Notes: generated by a model not told the origin, from the sequence alone. A DNA stretch of 64,000 nucleotides from Bacteroides cellulosilyticus (GCF_020091405.1 NZ_CP081903.1:5828501-5892500); one strand, 5' to 3'; shown: positions 40,685 through 52,337, numbered from the stretch's first letter. Numbers and translations are program-made.

Positions 40685-41035
40685 TTAAGCTGCTTTTGCT
40701 TTAGCTACGATAGCCTTGAAAGCTTCCGGATGGTTCATCGCTAAATCAGCCAAAACTTTACGGTTGATTTCGATTCCTGCTTTGTGCAAAGCACCCATCA
40801 GCTTAGAATAAGACATACCTTCCAAACGAGCTGCAGCATTGATACGCTGAATCCACAAAGCGCGGAAGTTTCTTTTCTTGTTCTTACGGTCACGGAACGC
40901 ATAAGTCAAACCTTTCTCCCAAGTATTCTTGGCAACGGTCCATACGTTCTTTCTTGCACCAAAGTAGCCTCTGGTTAATTTCAAAATTTTCTTTCTTCTT
41001 GCTCTTGAAGCAACGTGATTTACTGATCTTGGCAT
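40685..41035 (-). CDS. rplT: Ribosomal protein bL20
   Basis: 116 aa, very basic; [20 protein letters not shown] and [20 protein letters not shown] are characteristic. Binds 23S rRNA early in 50S assembly, and in many bacteria represses its own operon. Confidence 0.97.
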   Translation of the reverse strand: MPRSVNHVASRARRKKILKLTRGYFGARKNVWTVAKNTWEKGLTYAFRDRKNKKRNFRALWIQRINAAARLEGMSYSKLMGALHKAGIEINRKVLADLAMNHPEAFKAIVAKAKAA

Positions 41036-41131
41036 AGTTTTACTAATTTTTGAATGTTAGCGCCATTACTTCACGCAACGGACTTAAAGCTAATGCATTC
41101 GGTTAATACTTTAAAATACTTTGTACGCTTT

Positions 41132-41329
41132 TTACTTCATTGCTAAGAGTTCCTTAACTTGGCTTACGTTTGTCACGTCAACTGTAGTTGAATGGCACAA
41201 GTTTCTTTTTTGCTTCTTAGTTTTCTTAGTCAAGATATGACTGTGAAAAGCGTGCTTTCTTTTGATTTTACCTGTTCCGGTAAGAGTAAATCTCTTTTTA
41301 GAACCGGAGTTAGTCTTCATCTTTGGCAT
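41132..41329 (-). CDS. rpmI: Ribosomal protein bL35
   Basis: 65 aa from ATG 41329 ([20 protein letters not shown]), the normal length. The frame is open 12 codons further up but those do not match bL35. Confidence 0.96.
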   Translation of the reverse strand: MPKMKTNSGSKKRFTLTGTGKIKRKHAFHSHILTKKTKKQKRNLCHSTTVDVTNVSQVKELLAMK

Positions 41330-41397
41330 CTTACTTATTTTTAAATTATTTAAATTATATGGCAACGCACTATACCTGTGGCGTTACTCATTTCTTT

Positions 41398-41994
41398 TTA
41401 TTCTTCTGTTTCAGCCGGAGCCGCTTTCGATCCTTCTGCGGATTTCGGTGCTGCAGGCTTCTTTGGTGCCTCTTTCTTTTTTGGAGAAAGCTGAATGGTC
41501 ATTCTTTTCCCTTCCAATACCGGCATTTGGTCTACTTTCGCATAGTCTTCCAAATCATTGGCAAATCGCAGCAATAGCACCTCTCCCTGTTCTTTAAACA
41601 AGATTGAACGACCTTTAAAGAATACATAGGCTTTCACCTTATCACCATCTTCCAAGAATCCTCTGGCATGTTTCAACTTGAAGTTGTAATCGTGATCATC
41701 GGTTTGTGGCCCGAAACGAATCTCCTTCACATTTACTTTAACCTGCTTTGCCTTCTGTTCCTTCTGACGCTTCTTCAGCTGATAAAGAAATTTAGAGTAA
41801 TCAACGATTCGACAAACAGGGGGTTGCGCGTTTGGAGAGATTTCCACGAGATCCACCTCACGCTCTTCGGCAAGCTTTAATGCCTGAGCTATCGGATATA
41901 CGTTTGGTTCTACTTCATCGCCCACTATGCGGACTTCTTTGGCACGGATTTGCTCATTAATCCGGTATTGCCCTTTTAAGCTGTCATTTTTCAT
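41398..41994 (-). CDS. infC: Translation initiation factor IF-3
   Basis: 198 aa from ATG 41994 ([20 protein letters not shown]); an in-frame ATG at 42039 would add 15 residues. An AGAGG lies 8 bases before the 41994 start. N-domain, linker helix ([19 protein letters not shown]) and C-domain are normal; an alanine/lysine/proline-rich tail of about 30 residues follows, common in Bacteroidetes IF-3. Confidence 0.95.
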   Translation of the reverse strand: MKNDSLKGQYRINEQIRAKEVRIVGDEVEPNVYPIAQALKLAEEREVDLVEISPNAQPPVCRIVDYSKFLYQLKKRQKEQKAKQVKVNVKEIRFGPQTDDHDYNFKLKHARGFLEDGDKVKAYVFFKGRSILFKEQGEVLLLRFANDLEDYAKVDQMPVLEGKRMTIQLSPKKKEAPKKPAAPKSAEGSKAAPAETEE

Positions 41995-42116
41995 TAAATA
42001 ACCTCTATTTCCAGTTTGTTTCTTATTTATTACTCCCAAATTATTATTTTTTAAGTTAGATAAAAGCTATCTTTAAGACATCACTATATGCTATGCTTTT
42101 ATAAGTGGGCGCAAAG

Positions 42117-44057
42117 TTACCATTTATTTATCATATTCTGAACTTCTTCGTTCAAAATTTTAGCAAATTCTTCAAATTTCATGGTACCCTTATCGCCTTC
42201 CCCTTGCTTGCGGACAGAAACTTCTCTATTCTCAGCTTCTTTTTCACCCACAATCAACATGTAAGGAATACGCTTCAATTCGTTATCGCGAATCTTACGT
42301 CCTATCTTCTCGTTACGCTCATCCACAATTGCACGAATATCGTATTGTTTCAAGAATTTCTTCACTTCTTGTGCGTAGTCATTGAATTTTTCGCTGATGG
42401 GCAGAATAGCCACCTGTTCAGGAGTCAGCCACAATGGGAATTTACCAGCCGTATGCTCAATAAGCACAGCAACAAAACGCTCCATAGAACCAAACGGCGC
42501 ACGGTGTATCATTACCGGACGATGTTTCTGATTATCAGCGCCTGTATATTCCAATTCAAAACGCTCCGGCAAGTTATAGTCCACCTGAATGGTACCCAAC
42601 TGCCAACGGCGGCCGATAGCATCTTTCACCATAAAATCCAACTTCGGACCATAGAAAGCAGCTTCACCATACTCAATTCTGGCAGTCAAGCCCTTTTCTT
42701 CACAAGCCTCAATGATAGATTGTTCAGCTCTTTCCCAGTTTTCATCGCTACCAATATATTTTTCACGATTCACTTTGTCACGCAAGGAAATTTGAGCCTC
42801 TACATTGGCAAAGTCCATGGAACGAAATACAATTGAAATAATATCCATCACACGCAAGAATTCATCCTTCACCTGATCGGGACGGCAGAAGATATGTGCA
42901 TCATCCTGCGTAAAACTACGTACACGCGTTAATCCATGTAATTCACCACTTTGCTCATAACGACAAACCGTACCAAACTCAGCCAAGCGCAAAGGCAGAT
43001 CTTTATATGAACGCGGAGAATTCTTATAAATCAGACAGTGATGAGGACAATTCATCGGTTTCAAGAAGTACTCCTCTCCTTCTTCGGGCGTATGAATAGG
43101 CTGGAACGAATCTTTACCATATTTTGCATAGTGGCCGGAAGTGATATACAACAACTTGTTACCGATCGGGGGAGTGATAACCTCCTGATAATCGTAACGT
43201 GCCTGGATACGACGCAAGAATTCCTGCAGACGCAAGCGCAACGCAGTCCCCTTCGGCAACCACATCGGCAGTCCTTTACCCACTGTGTCGGAGAACATAA
43301 ATAAATCCATTTCCTTACCGATCTTACGATGATCACGCTTCTTGGCTTCTTCCAGCATAGCCAGATATTCATCCAACATTTTCTTTTTCGGGAATGTGAT
43401 ACCATAAATACGCGTCATCATCTTACGATCCTCATGTCCACGCCAATATGCACCGGCCACCGACATCAACTTAATAGCCTTGATCGGCGCGGTAGTCATC
43501 AAGTGTGGACCACGGCATAAATCCGTGAAAGCACCTTGTGTATAAGTTGTTATGCGACCATCTTCCAATTCGGAGATCAACTCACACTTATAGTTCTCAC
43601 CACGGTCACCGAATTTCTTCAATGCATCCGTTTTTGAAATATTTTCTCTTACAACAGCTTCCTTCTTCGCCACTAATTCTGCCATCTTGGCTTCAATAGC
43701 CGGAAGGTCAGATTCTTTAATGACAGCTTCACCCGGATCCACATCATAATAGAAACCGTTTTCGATGGCAGGACCAATACCGAACTGAATACCCGGATAC
43801 AATTCCTGTAAAGCTTCGGCCAGCAAGTGAGCACTGGTATGCCAGAAAGCGTGTTTACCCTGCTCATCTTCCCATTTATAGAGAACAAACTCAGCATCCT
43901 CATTGATAGGACGTCCCAAATCATAAATCTCACCGTTCACGCCACATGCCAGCACTTCCTGTGCCAGGCGTGAACTGATACTTTCTGCAATCTGCAGTCC
44001 CGTTACTCCTTCGTTATACTCACGTACGGAGCCGTCTGGAAATGTTATCTTTATCAT
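42117..44057 (-). CDS. thrS: Threonyl-tRNA synthetase
   Basis: 646 aa. TGS domain (1-60), editing domain with [11 protein letters not shown], class II core with motif 2 [14 protein letters not shown] and motif 3 [11 protein letters not shown], then the anticodon-binding domain. First gene of the thrS-infC-rpmI-rplT group. The prophage is integrated in a threonine tRNA, a coincidence of interest only. Confidence 0.97.
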   Translation of the reverse strand: MIKITFPDGSVREYNEGVTGLQIAESISSRLAQEVLACGVNGEIYDLGRPINEDAEFVLYKWEDEQGKHAFWHTSAHLLAEALQELYPGIQFGIGPAIENGFYYDVDPGEAVIKESDLPAIEAKMAELVAKKEAVVRENISKTDALKKFGDRGENYKCELISELEDGRITTYTQGAFTDLCRGPHLMTTAPIKAIKLMSVAGAYWRGHEDRKMMTRIYGITFPKKKMLDEYLAMLEEAKKRDHRKIGKEMDLFMFSDTVGKGLPMWLPKGTALRLRLQEFLRRIQARYDYQEVITPPIGNKLLYITSGHYAKYGKDSFQPIHTPEEGEEYFLKPMNCPHHCLIYKNSPRSYKDLPLRLAEFGTVCRYEQSGELHGLTRVRSFTQDDAHIFCRPDQVKDEFLRVMDIISIVFRSMDFANVEAQISLRDKVNREKYIGSDENWERAEQSIIEACEEKGLTARIEYGEAAFYGPKLDFMVKDAIGRRWQLGTIQVDYNLPERFELEYTGADNQKHRPVMIHRAPFGSMERFVAVLIEHTAGKFPLWLTPEQVAILPISEKFNDYAQEVKKFLKQYDIRAIVDERNEKIGRKIRDNELKRIPYMLIVGEKEAENREVSVRKQGEGDKGTMKFEEFAKILNEEVQNMINKW

Positions 44058-44136
44058 AATGTTGTGTATATTTCAATTTTCAGAACGCAAAAATAGCTAA
44101 TTCTTTTTTGATATTTTATTTTTTAGCAAAAAAATG

Positions 44137-46176
44137 TTATTCACGCGTATCGGTAAACCTCTTTATAATATTATAAGCCGATACGATACCCAATTCACCC
44201 GCCTTACTCAGATCTGTAATTCCCTGCTTGTTGTTACCCAAGAAGATATGAGTCAAACCACGGTTGAAATAAGCTTCAGCAAAATCTTTGTTCAATTCAA
44301 TAGCCTTATTATAATCCTCTAATGCCCCACGATAATCTTTCAACATTGATGATACATTGGCACGGTTATAATAGCCATAAACAAAATCAGGAGCCAATTG
44401 GATGACATGATCCAAATCATTTTTCACAATATCATAATCTATTGACGTTACTTCTGGTTGTTTCTTACTATCGGAAGAAGCTCCGGGAACACCTTCAGTT
44501 AACTCAGCTTCCGCTTTTTTATATTCCAGCTGTTTGTAGCGCACCAATGCTCGCATGAAATAAGCCGGGAAGAATTTATCATCCAGCAAAATCGCCTGCG
44601 TAAAGTCATCAATGGAGCTGGCAAAGTCTTGAACCAAATAGAAGTCAAGCCCACGTAAGAAACGTTTCTTGGCATCTTTGTCATCTGCTACAATATCCGA
44701 GGTATGCGAGTCGACCAAAGCAAAATGGAATCTCACTTGTTCTTCCGTCAACGGAGCTTCCATATTAGTGATACGCAAAGGCTTCGGGAACAATTTAGAA
44801 TGGTTCAACTCCTCGATATACTTATGGAAATGAACGATACGTTTTACCTCGCTTAATTTCTCATAATAGGTCAGCGCATACATCGGCTCCATCTTGATAG
44901 ATACATTCCGGTCCTGTACACGTCCGCGGTAATCACTCTTATACTTCTCATCCTGCTCAGAGTCGTCAGCAATCACAATCTTCCGGTAATTGTCCATATT
45001 CTTATCGGACTTCTTACGCGTCTTACTCTTATCCTCACCATCCTGAGCATTATTATCCGCGACATCCTTATTATCTGCCGTAACTCCGTTACGTTTGTCA
45101 ATCTGCATCTTCATGAGTTTGAATTCATCCTGTTCAGCTCCCTTACGATCACCGATCTTCTTACGAGCTTCAGCACGATGATAATATCCTGCCATAAAGT
45201 TGGGGTATTCATCAATCACTTTCGAATAATCACTGATTGCACCACGATAATTTCCGGTCTGTGCACGTAGCAAACCACGGTTAAAGGTTGCCATCATATT
45301 ATCCGGCTCTATCTGCAGAACGAAATCAAAGTCTTCTATTGCACGGTTATCATCACCCACCTGAGCACGAAGCAAACCACGGTTATAGTGTCCGAGGAAG
45401 TTATTCGGATCAATATCCAATGCCAGATCATAATCACTCATGGCACCTCTCAAATTATTCTGATGAAAACGAGCCAATGCACGATTAATATAATTACCCG
45501 CATTCTTTGCACTCAAATGAATAGAATGATCCAAGTCAGCTTCAGCATCCGCATACTTTCCTTGTTGCAGACGGACAATAGCGCGTGCTCCCCACCCGTC
45601 AGGATCATAGCGATCCATTTCAATCGCCTTTTCAAAATCATTCAAGGCCTGTATCGTATCTTTCTGCTTCAGTGATACTTCACCACGCATCAGATAAGCA
45701 CGAGTATATCTGGGCGCTATTTTCAACAATTTCCCCAGATCCTCTTTAGCTGCTCCATAGTCCTCCTTCTGCATGTGGCAAAGAGAAAGATTATGCCACA
45801 AGACAAGATTTTCCGGATCATATCTCAAGGCTGTCTTATAATCCTCTATGGCTCCGTCATAATTATTCTGCCGAATACGAGCCAACCCACGTATTTGATA
45901 AGCGCCTACCACAAAAGGATTACGTTGGATAGCAGCATTACAGTCCGCTTCCGCACCTTGAAAATCATCCAAATTAATCTTTGCCAAACCACGAAAGAAG
46001 TAAGGCTCATATAAATAAGGCTTGGCGTTAATTACTTGGTTGAAATACTGGATAGAAAGCACATAGTCTTCAAAATACAATGCGTTACGCGCGATTGTCA
46101 TCACCCGCTCCGTATTGATCTGCGCACACAGCAACGTTGGAAGCAACAGGAAAGCCGTCAGTATCTTTTTTATCAT
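44137..46176 (-). CDS. Periplasmic/outer-membrane TPR-repeat protein
   Basis: 679 aa. Signal peptide MIKKILTAFLLLPTLLCAQ, a block of about ten TPR repeats (each with the D-P-x-N, G-x-x-x-x, A-x-x-D pattern), a charged linker (about 370-420) and a second TPR block. A scaffold for protein interaction in the envelope; partner unknown. Confidence 0.85.
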   Translation of the reverse strand: MIKKILTAFLLLPTLLCAQINTERVMTIARNALYFEDYVLSIQYFNQVINAKPYLYEPYFFRGLAKINLDDFQGAEADCNAAIQRNPFVVGAYQIRGLARIRQNNYDGAIEDYKTALRYDPENLVLWHNLSLCHMQKEDYGAAKEDLGKLLKIAPRYTRAYLMRGEVSLKQKDTIQALNDFEKAIEMDRYDPDGWGARAIVRLQQGKYADAEADLDHSIHLSAKNAGNYINRALARFHQNNLRGAMSDYDLALDIDPNNFLGHYNRGLLRAQVGDDNRAIEDFDFVLQIEPDNMMATFNRGLLRAQTGNYRGAISDYSKVIDEYPNFMAGYYHRAEARKKIGDRKGAEQDEFKLMKMQIDKRNGVTADNKDVADNNAQDGEDKSKTRKKSDKNMDNYRKIVIADDSEQDEKYKSDYRGRVQDRNVSIKMEPMYALTYYEKLSEVKRIVHFHKYIEELNHSKLFPKPLRITNMEAPLTEEQVRFHFALVDSHTSDIVADDKDAKKRFLRGLDFYLVQDFASSIDDFTQAILLDDKFFPAYFMRALVRYKQLEYKKAEAELTEGVPGASSDSKKQPEVTSIDYDIVKNDLDHVIQLAPDFVYGYYNRANVSSMLKDYRGALEDYNKAIELNKDFAEAYFNRGLTHIFLGNNKQGITDLSKAGELGIVSAYNIIKRFTDTRE

Positions 46177-46292
46177 CTTGTCTTATAAATGCTTGTAAAC
46201 GAAACAAATTTAATGCTTTTCATTTACCTAGCAGGATTAGCGGAAGACTTTTTATATTTTTTGAGCCTTTTATACCATATTATAAGATTGGC

Positions 46293-46847
46293 TTATTTCA
46301 CAGTTTTCACTTTATACGTGCAATGAGCCTTGCCCTTCAACATCGCATTCAGCTTTCCCTTAATCATTTGCTTACGCAGGGGAGACAAGTGATCAATAAA
46401 CATCTTTCCCTCCAGATGGTCAAACTCATGTTGCATCACACGCGCCAAATAACCTTCAACAACCTCATCATGCTCCACCATATCTTCATCCATATACGTA
46501 ACATGAATTTTATTACCACGTTTCACAGACTCATGGATACCAGGAAGACTCAAACACCCTTCTTCCATAGATATATCTTCACCAGATACTTCTAGGATAT
46601 GAGGATTGATATATGCTTTCCGAAAATTCTTATATTCCGGATAATCTTCAGACAGTACATCCAAATCCACTACTACAACACGAATCGGAAGTCCAACTTG
46701 TGGAGCTGCAAGTCCCACACCTTCTGCATGGTCCATCGTTTCGAACATATTCGCTATTAACTCTTTCAAACCAGGATAGTCGGGAGTAATATCTTCCGCC
46801 ACTTTTCTCAATACGGGCTGCCCGTACACGTAAATGGGTAAAATCAT
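46293..46847 (-). CDS. def: Peptide deformylase
   Basis: 184 aa with all three motifs: [19 protein letters not shown] and HEFDHLEG (metal-binding Cys and two His). Removes the formyl group from new proteins. Next to ruvX, as in other Bacteroidetes. Confidence 0.97.
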   Translation of the reverse strand: MILPIYVYGQPVLRKVAEDITPDYPGLKELIANMFETMDHAEGVGLAAPQVGLPIRVVVVDLDVLSEDYPEYKNFRKAYINPHILEVSGEDISMEEGCLSLPGIHESVKRGNKIHVTYMDEDMVEHDEVVEGYLARVMQHEFDHLEGKMFIDHLSPLRKQMIKGKLNAMLKGKAHCTYKVKTVK

Positions 46848-46906
46848 TGTTTATCTAATTACAAATTATTAAATCACTATTATATATAAGTATATATACC
46901 TTATTA

Positions 46907-47329
46907 TTATAAGGCAAAACGTTTATTCTCCAAATAACTTTGCAGGATAATAGTCGCACTGATTTCATCTACCAAAGCTTTATTCTGTCGATCTTTTTTC
47001 TTCAGCCCGGCCTCCAGCATAGTACGATGTGCCAAAACAGAAGTAAAACGCTCGTCGACATACTCAACAGGCATTGCCGGCAATTTTTTCTTCAACAAAC
47101 GAACAAAAGGCTCTATTCGCTTCATATTTTCCGAAGCTTCATTGTTCATTTGTTTAGGAAGCCCTACAAGAATGCGTTCCACCGGTTCTTTTCCTACATA
47201 ATCAAGGATGAACGTCAACAGTTCATGTGTAGGTACAGTTGTCAACCCGTTAGCAATCATTTGCAACGTATCGCTGACGGCTATCCCCGTACGCTTTTTA
47301 CCGTAATCAATCGCTAATATTCTACTCAT
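46907..47329 (-). CDS. ruvX: Holliday-junction resolvase-like protein RuvX (YqgF)
   Basis: 140 aa, full length. ILAIDYGKKRTGIAVSD at the start is the RNase H-like signature; VDERFTSVLAH and DEISATIILQ carry the other acidic residues. Acts in 16S rRNA 5' maturation in several bacteria. Confidence 0.95.
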   Translation of the reverse strand: MSRILAIDYGKKRTGIAVSDTLQMIANGLTTVPTHELLTFILDYVGKEPVERILVGLPKQMNNEASENMKRIEPFVRLLKKKLPAMPVEYVDERFTSVLAHRTMLEAGLKKKDRQNKALVDEISATIILQSYLENKRFAL

Positions 47330-47387
47330 AATGGGCTACAAAATTACGATTAAAATTTGATATTTGCCTCATCTGCTGTCATAATAA

Positions 47388-47425
47388 CAAAAAAGGAGGC
47401 CTAACTCATGTTAAGCCCCCTCTCT
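47388..47425 (-). terminator. Terminator of silent cassette 1
   Basis: Minus strand: GGGGGCTTA pairs imperfectly with TTAGGCCTCC, followed by six T; 33 bp past the OmpA-like stop. Confidence 0.75.
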
Positions 47426-47457
47426 TGTTTAGAGTTTACAACTCTTTGCCCTATATC

Positions 47458-48666
47458 TTATTCCAGAATTACTACTCGGTTCAAATAGTTCTTACCGAAC
47501 ATGTTAGCAGTACCACCGAATCCAACGAGTTCGAGCTGATCCTTATCAACACCTTCCTTAATCAATGCGTCGTAAACAGCCTGAGCACGTTTTTCAGACA
47601 ACTTCTGGTTCCAGGAAGCGCTACCCGTAGCCTTGTCAGCATAACCGGCAACTTTGTACTTCTTATCCGGGTTAGCCTTCAGAATCTTGGCAGCCAACTG
47701 GATGTTAACCATACCGTAATCATCGATGCGAGCGCTACCAATCTTGAAGAAGATGGCACGAGGACCGGCAACTTCAATTTCCTTCACTACTTCCTTAGTT
47801 ACAGGCTTAGCGTTAGCCAAAGCGTTCTTAGCGTTAGCCAGGTCAGCCTGAGCTTGTGCCAGTTCACTTCTGTACTTATTGATTTCGTTGTTGATAGCAT
47901 TCTGATCAACTTTCGAGCCACAAGCTACGAACTTCTTGCCACCGAAAGTATAAGTAACACCTGCAGTCAGATGAATATAACCATCGGTATTAGCGCTACT
48001 ATAAGCACCCAAGATTGACGGAGTAACCTGACCGCGAGCTTCTACGTCGATAGCCAAAGATCTATTCACATTAAATTTAGCTCCTACACCTACACTGGCA
48101 CCAACTAACCAGCGTAAATCGTGATTAACAGGCGTAGTAGTTGCAGGGTCAATCGTTGTAGTATATTTAGTATCGCCAGTCGGAGTCGTTACACCGCCAT
48201 CAGTCTTATAACCCAATTGCCAATCTGCATAATTTTTCACAATGTTAACTGAAGGACCTGCAAATACGCTCAACTCAAACAAACGATCCGGGTTATAACC
48301 ACAAATCAGGTTGGTAAGGTTCAACATAGCGTCGGCGTTCAAACCTACATAGTTTTCTTTACGCTCTTTGCGATTATCCAAATCCAGGAACGGATAAGCA
48401 GTTTCCTGCTTTGATTGCCAACCATAGATTTGTCCACGAACTCCCCATATAGGAGAAATGTACTTACCCACTGACAGGTTGATCAGCGGAGTCACCGTCT
48501 TACCAAATTTGGTGTCAGGATTCGTACCAGCCTGTGCACCTACCCCCACACTGATAAAGATATTGTCCTTCCAGCTTTCACTGTAGTACTTCTCTTTAGT
48601 TTGTGCAGTGGCAACAACAGCCGCTCCCGACAACAGTAAAGATAATATTACTAATTTACTTTTCAT
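47458..48666 (-). CDS. OmpA-like protein of silent cassette 1
   Basis: 402 aa. Signal peptide (MKSKLVILSLLLSGAAVVATAQ), an N-terminal beta-barrel of about 220 residues, a coiled segment (NNEINKYRSELAQAQADLAN), and an OmpA peptidoglycan-binding domain (YKVAGYADKATGS, KLSEKRAQAVYDALIKEGVD). The last 150 residues are almost identical to the copy at 52407-53528, while the barrel differs. Last gene of the cassette; anchors the outer membrane to the wall. Confidence 0.85.
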   Translation of the reverse strand: MKSKLVILSLLLSGAAVVATAQTKEKYYSESWKDNIFISVGVGAQAGTNPDTKFGKTVTPLINLSVGKYISPIWGVRGQIYGWQSKQETAYPFLDLDNRKERKENYVGLNADAMLNLTNLICGYNPDRLFELSVFAGPSVNIVKNYADWQLGYKTDGGVTTPTGDTKYTTTIDPATTTPVNHDLRWLVGASVGVGAKFNVNRSLAIDVEARGQVTPSILGAYSSANTDGYIHLTAGVTYTFGGKKFVACGSKVDQNAINNEINKYRSELAQAQADLANAKNALANAKPVTKEVVKEIEVAGPRAIFFKIGSARIDDYGMVNIQLAAKILKANPDKKYKVAGYADKATGSASWNQKLSEKRAQAVYDALIKEGVDKDQLELVGFGGTANMFGKNYLNRVVILE

Positions 48667-48722
48667 TGTTTTTTAGTTTTTATTGTTTAACTCTTTATAC
48701 TTATTCACTTTTCAGGCGAAAC

Positions 48723-49481
48723 TTACTTCAACGTAAATCTAAACATGAGTCCGCCGGTAAAATATTTCATTTTTTGCAATTCTACCTGCGCATGCAAATG
48801 GTTGAAAAGCAAATAGGTGGCACCCAACGCAAAATCTTTCGAATCATATTCCGCTATCACCCTCAAATCCGGTGCGAAACTGGGATTGTAAGTGATACCC
48901 GCCGCTATTCCGTTCAGCTTGTACTCCTTTCTCTGATTATATAAATAAGAGAGGTGTACTCCGATTTCTTCTGTTCCTATCGGCAGATGCTTGGTTGCAG
49001 CTATATAAAAACGGCTGAAATATCCGTTTCCGCTTGATGAACCAACTACCCCACCTCCGGAAGAAGTAAACGGGTCTGATGTTCCCAGAACCACAGCCGG
49101 CATATACTTCCAGAATTGCCCTTCTTTCAAAGCTCGCAGTCGGACAGAGAAATATCTGTCCTGATTCGTAAAACCCGAGTAACCGTAAGGTTTTAAGCCC
49201 AGTGCTTCCGCTTTAAAAAGTGTGCATGTGTATGCCACTTCCAACCAGGGGAAAAAGGTCACATTCAGGTAATAGTTGTACGTATGATAGTACCACGTAG
49301 GAGGAGTTATCTCCTTGTTCATAAAGTTGGCACCCAGCATTATTGTCTTATCTTTCTGCATTTCAGCGGAAGGGGCATGCAACAATCCAGTAGTACCATA
49401 AGTTAATTGAGCCGAAAGTACAAACGCACAGCATAAAAATATGCACGTTGTTATAAATCGTTTTATCTGCATTCTTTTCAA
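48723..49481 (-). CDS. YjbH-like outer-membrane protein of silent cassette 1
   Basis: 252 aa. Signal peptide ending FVLSAQ, then QLTYGTTGLLHAPSAEMQKD, the start of YjbH-type barrels. Nearly identical at protein and DNA level to the copy in the expressed cassette (63087-63836), differing mostly in the signal peptide and last 25 residues: recent duplication or gene conversion. Probably helps place the cassette lipoprotein on the surface. Confidence 0.75.
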   Translation of the reverse strand: MKRMQIKRFITTCIFLCCAFVLSAQLTYGTTGLLHAPSAEMQKDKTIMLGANFMNKEITPPTWYYHTYNYYLNVTFFPWLEVAYTCTLFKAEALGLKPYGYSGFTNQDRYFSVRLRALKEGQFWKYMPAVVLGTSDPFTSSGGGVVGSSSGNGYFSRFYIAATKHLPIGTEEIGVHLSYLYNQRKEYKLNGIAAGITYNPSFAPDLRVIAEYDSKDFALGATYLLFNHLHAQVELQKMKYFTGGLMFRFTLK

Positions 49482-49526
49482 TTCGTTTATACTCCCGACT
49501 TAATTGTATAGATTGCTATCCCACGA

Positions 49527-51038
49527 TTATTCAGGAACTACAATACCACCACCGGCATTACCACTTCCATGACCATGACCGTGACCGTGAGCATGAGATA
49601 CAGTATCTACAATATAGTTACTAAGTTCAATACCATTAGCTTCTTTTACTACATTGTTAGCACCATTCAATTTCGTTAATGTACCTTCAACCGGAACATC
49701 ATTAACTGTAATACTTGCCACTTCACGAGTTATCTGATTATATACACGGGTAACATCCAGTGTTTTCAACCAATTATCATAAGGAATTACGTAATCGAAA
49801 TCAGTTTTTGAGTTTAATGTTTTTTCTTCTTTACCGAATTCCGCGATTACATTGACAGTCATCAAGCTTGCAATTTGCTCATAGATTGGATTACCAGCTG
49901 TCAGTCCTGCTTCTTTCAGCTTAGTCTCATAATTACCCTCTACTTCTACAGTACCGATATAATCCGTATAAGTAATGTTAAATGGTAAACCGGCCGGTTC
50001 ATCATCATTGCAGATATCTACAGTGACTGTTTTAAAGAATTCTTCAAGTTTCTTAGTCTGAGCAGGATCAACCAGATTTACCGCATAGTTGATCGGTGAA
50101 TCAACTTCACTATCACTTGTGCCATCGTCTTGAATCTCTATTCTCTTCTTGAATGTAATTGTTTCATTATTCGGTCCTACAATCTCAAAGACAAATGTTG
50201 CAGATTTCTTTTCTGAGTCAGCTCTTGTTACAACAGTGAACAAGTCAGCGGGAACCTCAAAATTATAAGTATAGCCTTCGTCAACTCCAAGTACCTTTGA
50301 CTTTTCCTCATTATATAAGGTAATAGCTTTAGCATTATATAGAGCGCCATTAACAGTCAATACACCAGAGATTTTTACTACGCCAACGGGAGCTTTCGTC
50401 AAAGTAACGATAATAGTTTTATCCTTTCCGCTTTCAGAAGATCTAAGTTTCAGCAACTCAGCAGTTACATATTTGGTTACATAGCCTTCTTTTGTGATTT
50501 TGATTATATAAGTCTCACCACCAAGAACAGCATTGACATCTGTAACTTCAGTTCCAGATACAGTCTGAATCGTATAATCTGTACCGAAAGTCAGATTACC
50601 TAGTTCAGTATCTTTCACAGCAAGCTTATAAGTACCTTCATACTTAGGTTGCATAGCAACAAAAGCAGGATATACAGCAGTCTGACCAGCTTCAATCTTT
50701 ACAACATCCACTGTAACTTTTGTATCTTCATAGTTAGCTGCGCTAACAGTGAGTTCATAAGCTTTGGGATCCGTAACTTTTGCTGTAAATCCGCCCTTGC
50801 TAACAGTTGCGGTAACATCTCCTGCTACGTTAGCGCTTGCAATGGGAGCCAAGGTTTCAGCATCAACTACTGTACCGGCAATCGTATAAACTGGAGCCGG
50901 GAGTGTAACTTCACCGGCAGGACCATTTACATCCAAGCCTTCATCCTTATAACATCCGGTTAAAAGAGCCCCAGATAAGGCTACTACGGTTAATGCCAAT
51001 TTAGCATTAAAACCACTGAATAAACTTTTCTTTTTCAT
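49527..51038 (-). CDS. Variable surface lipoprotein of silent cassette 1
   Basis: 503 aa. Lipoprotein signal with lipobox LLTGC (C29), a carboxypeptidase-regulatory-like beta domain (YTIAGTVVDAETLAPIASAN), further beta repeats, and a His/Gly-rich tail (HGHGHGHG then NAGGGI). DUF3869-like by recollection. Beyond the signal and tail it shares little with the other two cassette lipoproteins, so it is the antigenically variable item. Spacer to the next gene is 10 bp. Confidence 0.75.
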   Translation of the reverse strand: MKKKSLFSGFNAKLALTVVALSGALLTGCYKDEGLDVNGPAGEVTLPAPVYTIAGTVVDAETLAPIASANVAGDVTATVSKGGFTAKVTDPKAYELTVSAANYEDTKVTVDVVKIEAGQTAVYPAFVAMQPKYEGTYKLAVKDTELGNLTFGTDYTIQTVSGTEVTDVNAVLGGETYIIKITKEGYVTKYVTAELLKLRSSESGKDKTIIVTLTKAPVGVVKISGVLTVNGALYNAKAITLYNEEKSKVLGVDEGYTYNFEVPADLFTVVTRADSEKKSATFVFEIVGPNNETITFKKRIEIQDDGTSDSEVDSPINYAVNLVDPAQTKKLEEFFKTVTVDICNDDEPAGLPFNITYTDYIGTVEVEGNYETKLKEAGLTAGNPIYEQIASLMTVNVIAEFGKEEKTLNSKTDFDYVIPYDNWLKTLDVTRVYNQITREVASITVNDVPVEGTLTKLNGANNVVKEANGIELSNYIVDTVSHAHGHGHGHGSGNAGGGIVVPE

Positions 51039-51048
51039 CTCAATAAAA

Positions 51049-52023
51049 TTAAAAATTTAGTAATTCTGATTTAATAAAATATGGGTTAAAACTATTATTC
51101 TGCATTATATTCTCCCCCGGGTTCGCTCTATATCCTCTATAATAATACTGTTCATTGCCGGCATTGTAGGCAATTCCCATATTTTTAGATGGAGTAACTC
51201 GTGGAATATATCCTTTTCTCTTATATTTATAAGGTGGCAATGCCACTTGGAACCTGAATCCTCCGTTAGCACTTGCCCCCTCCGCTTTCATTGCGTAGAA
51301 ACCTATTGAAGCATAACGAAAGTGACGAATCAAGTCGAACCTCACCCCTTTTTCTCCTAACAGATATTGTTCTACTTTCAGACTTGCCTGCACATTATAA
51401 TGCGGATAATAAAAATTCGCCCCTAAAGCCCAGGTCATTCTTGTTTTCGTGCCATAGGTCCATTCAAATCCATCCCATCGTTGTGTAGCAGTCAGTCCAA
51501 TCCGGCCTTCTACTGAAAACCTTTCATCCTTAAATGTATGTAGTAGTCGAAGGTCTCCTCCATAGCGTTCAGCATTAAACATTCCCAAAGTTCCGGTAAG
51601 CCATATATTATAAGGCAAGCGAACGGTTTGTTGCAATGTTAAAAAGCCCGGATGTACTCTATCGGCTCTTCGTCCATACCCGTCATTATAAACAGGAACA
51701 ACAACCTGCGCCGTCAACTTCATCCCTTTCCAAAACGAAACTTCAATTGCCGGTGACAAATTAAACAGCACCTGATAAATCTGCGTTATAATCAGATTCT
51801 TCAATGAAACTTCCGGATATACCACCACATCTACCTTAAACAAAGAGCTATTCTTCCTCCCTATTTTCCGTGCTTCCTTCCACGTTCCACCCAAATCATA
51901 GCTAACATTCCAATCCCGACGACTCGCTTCCGGAACACTATCACCGATTATCGGTTTATAATAGAGAGAAATCTGAGGTATATTATTGTCTAAAACAATT
52001 ACCCTACATGGCTTTTTATCCGG
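51049..52023 (-). pseudogene. Silent 5'-truncated YjbH-like/outer-membrane gene (cassette 1)
   Basis: The frame matches residues 91-415 of the expressed gene at 60167 and begins exactly at the 17-bp site (PDKKPCR). No ATG precedes: the first possible start is a TTG at 51894. It lacks promoter, signal peptide and 90 residues. Otherwise the frame is intact to the C-terminus FNPYFIKSELLNF, as expected for a stored cassette kept under selection by occasional expression. Confidence 0.85.
52007..52023 (-). repeat. 17-bp recombination site, silent cassette 1
   Basis: CCGGATAAAAAGCCATG on the minus strand, identical to 57449-57465 (minus) and 60437-60453 (plus). Similarity with the expressed gene stops just upstream of it, apart from GGTTT-like bases before CCGG. 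Confidence 0.75.
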
Positions 52024-52337
52024 AAACCGGGAGAGGTATCGTTTAATCTAGTTGCATTTTGTAATATCCTGATAATCAAACAATAATGCGTTATTTATAA
52101 AAAGTAAAATATTGAGATATTTGCCGTTTTTCATGTTATGCAAAGCTTTATTGTTACCTGTTTGTTTCTCAATTCGTTTGTTGTATTTAATAATTATTTA
52201 ATTATATATTTATCAAAAAAAATCATTGAAGGACTTCTTAATGTAAATAATTGATATTTCCTAATTATATTCTAATATTGCCACATAAATAATTTCATTA
52301 TCAACCAGTAATTACTTGATTTCTTTATAACAAAAAA
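52024..52337. other. Non-coding gap between cassettes 1 and 2
   Basis: AT-rich, no gene, no promoter with a full TTTG-N19/21-TAnnTTTG on the minus strand upstream of cassette 1, in line with that cassette being silent in this orientation. Confidence 0.5.

Noticed and set aside
51049..51894. Independent gene with TTG start in cassette 1
   Set aside because: Homology to the expressed gene runs past the TTG up to the 17-bp site, so the region is a truncated copy rather than a shorter gene.
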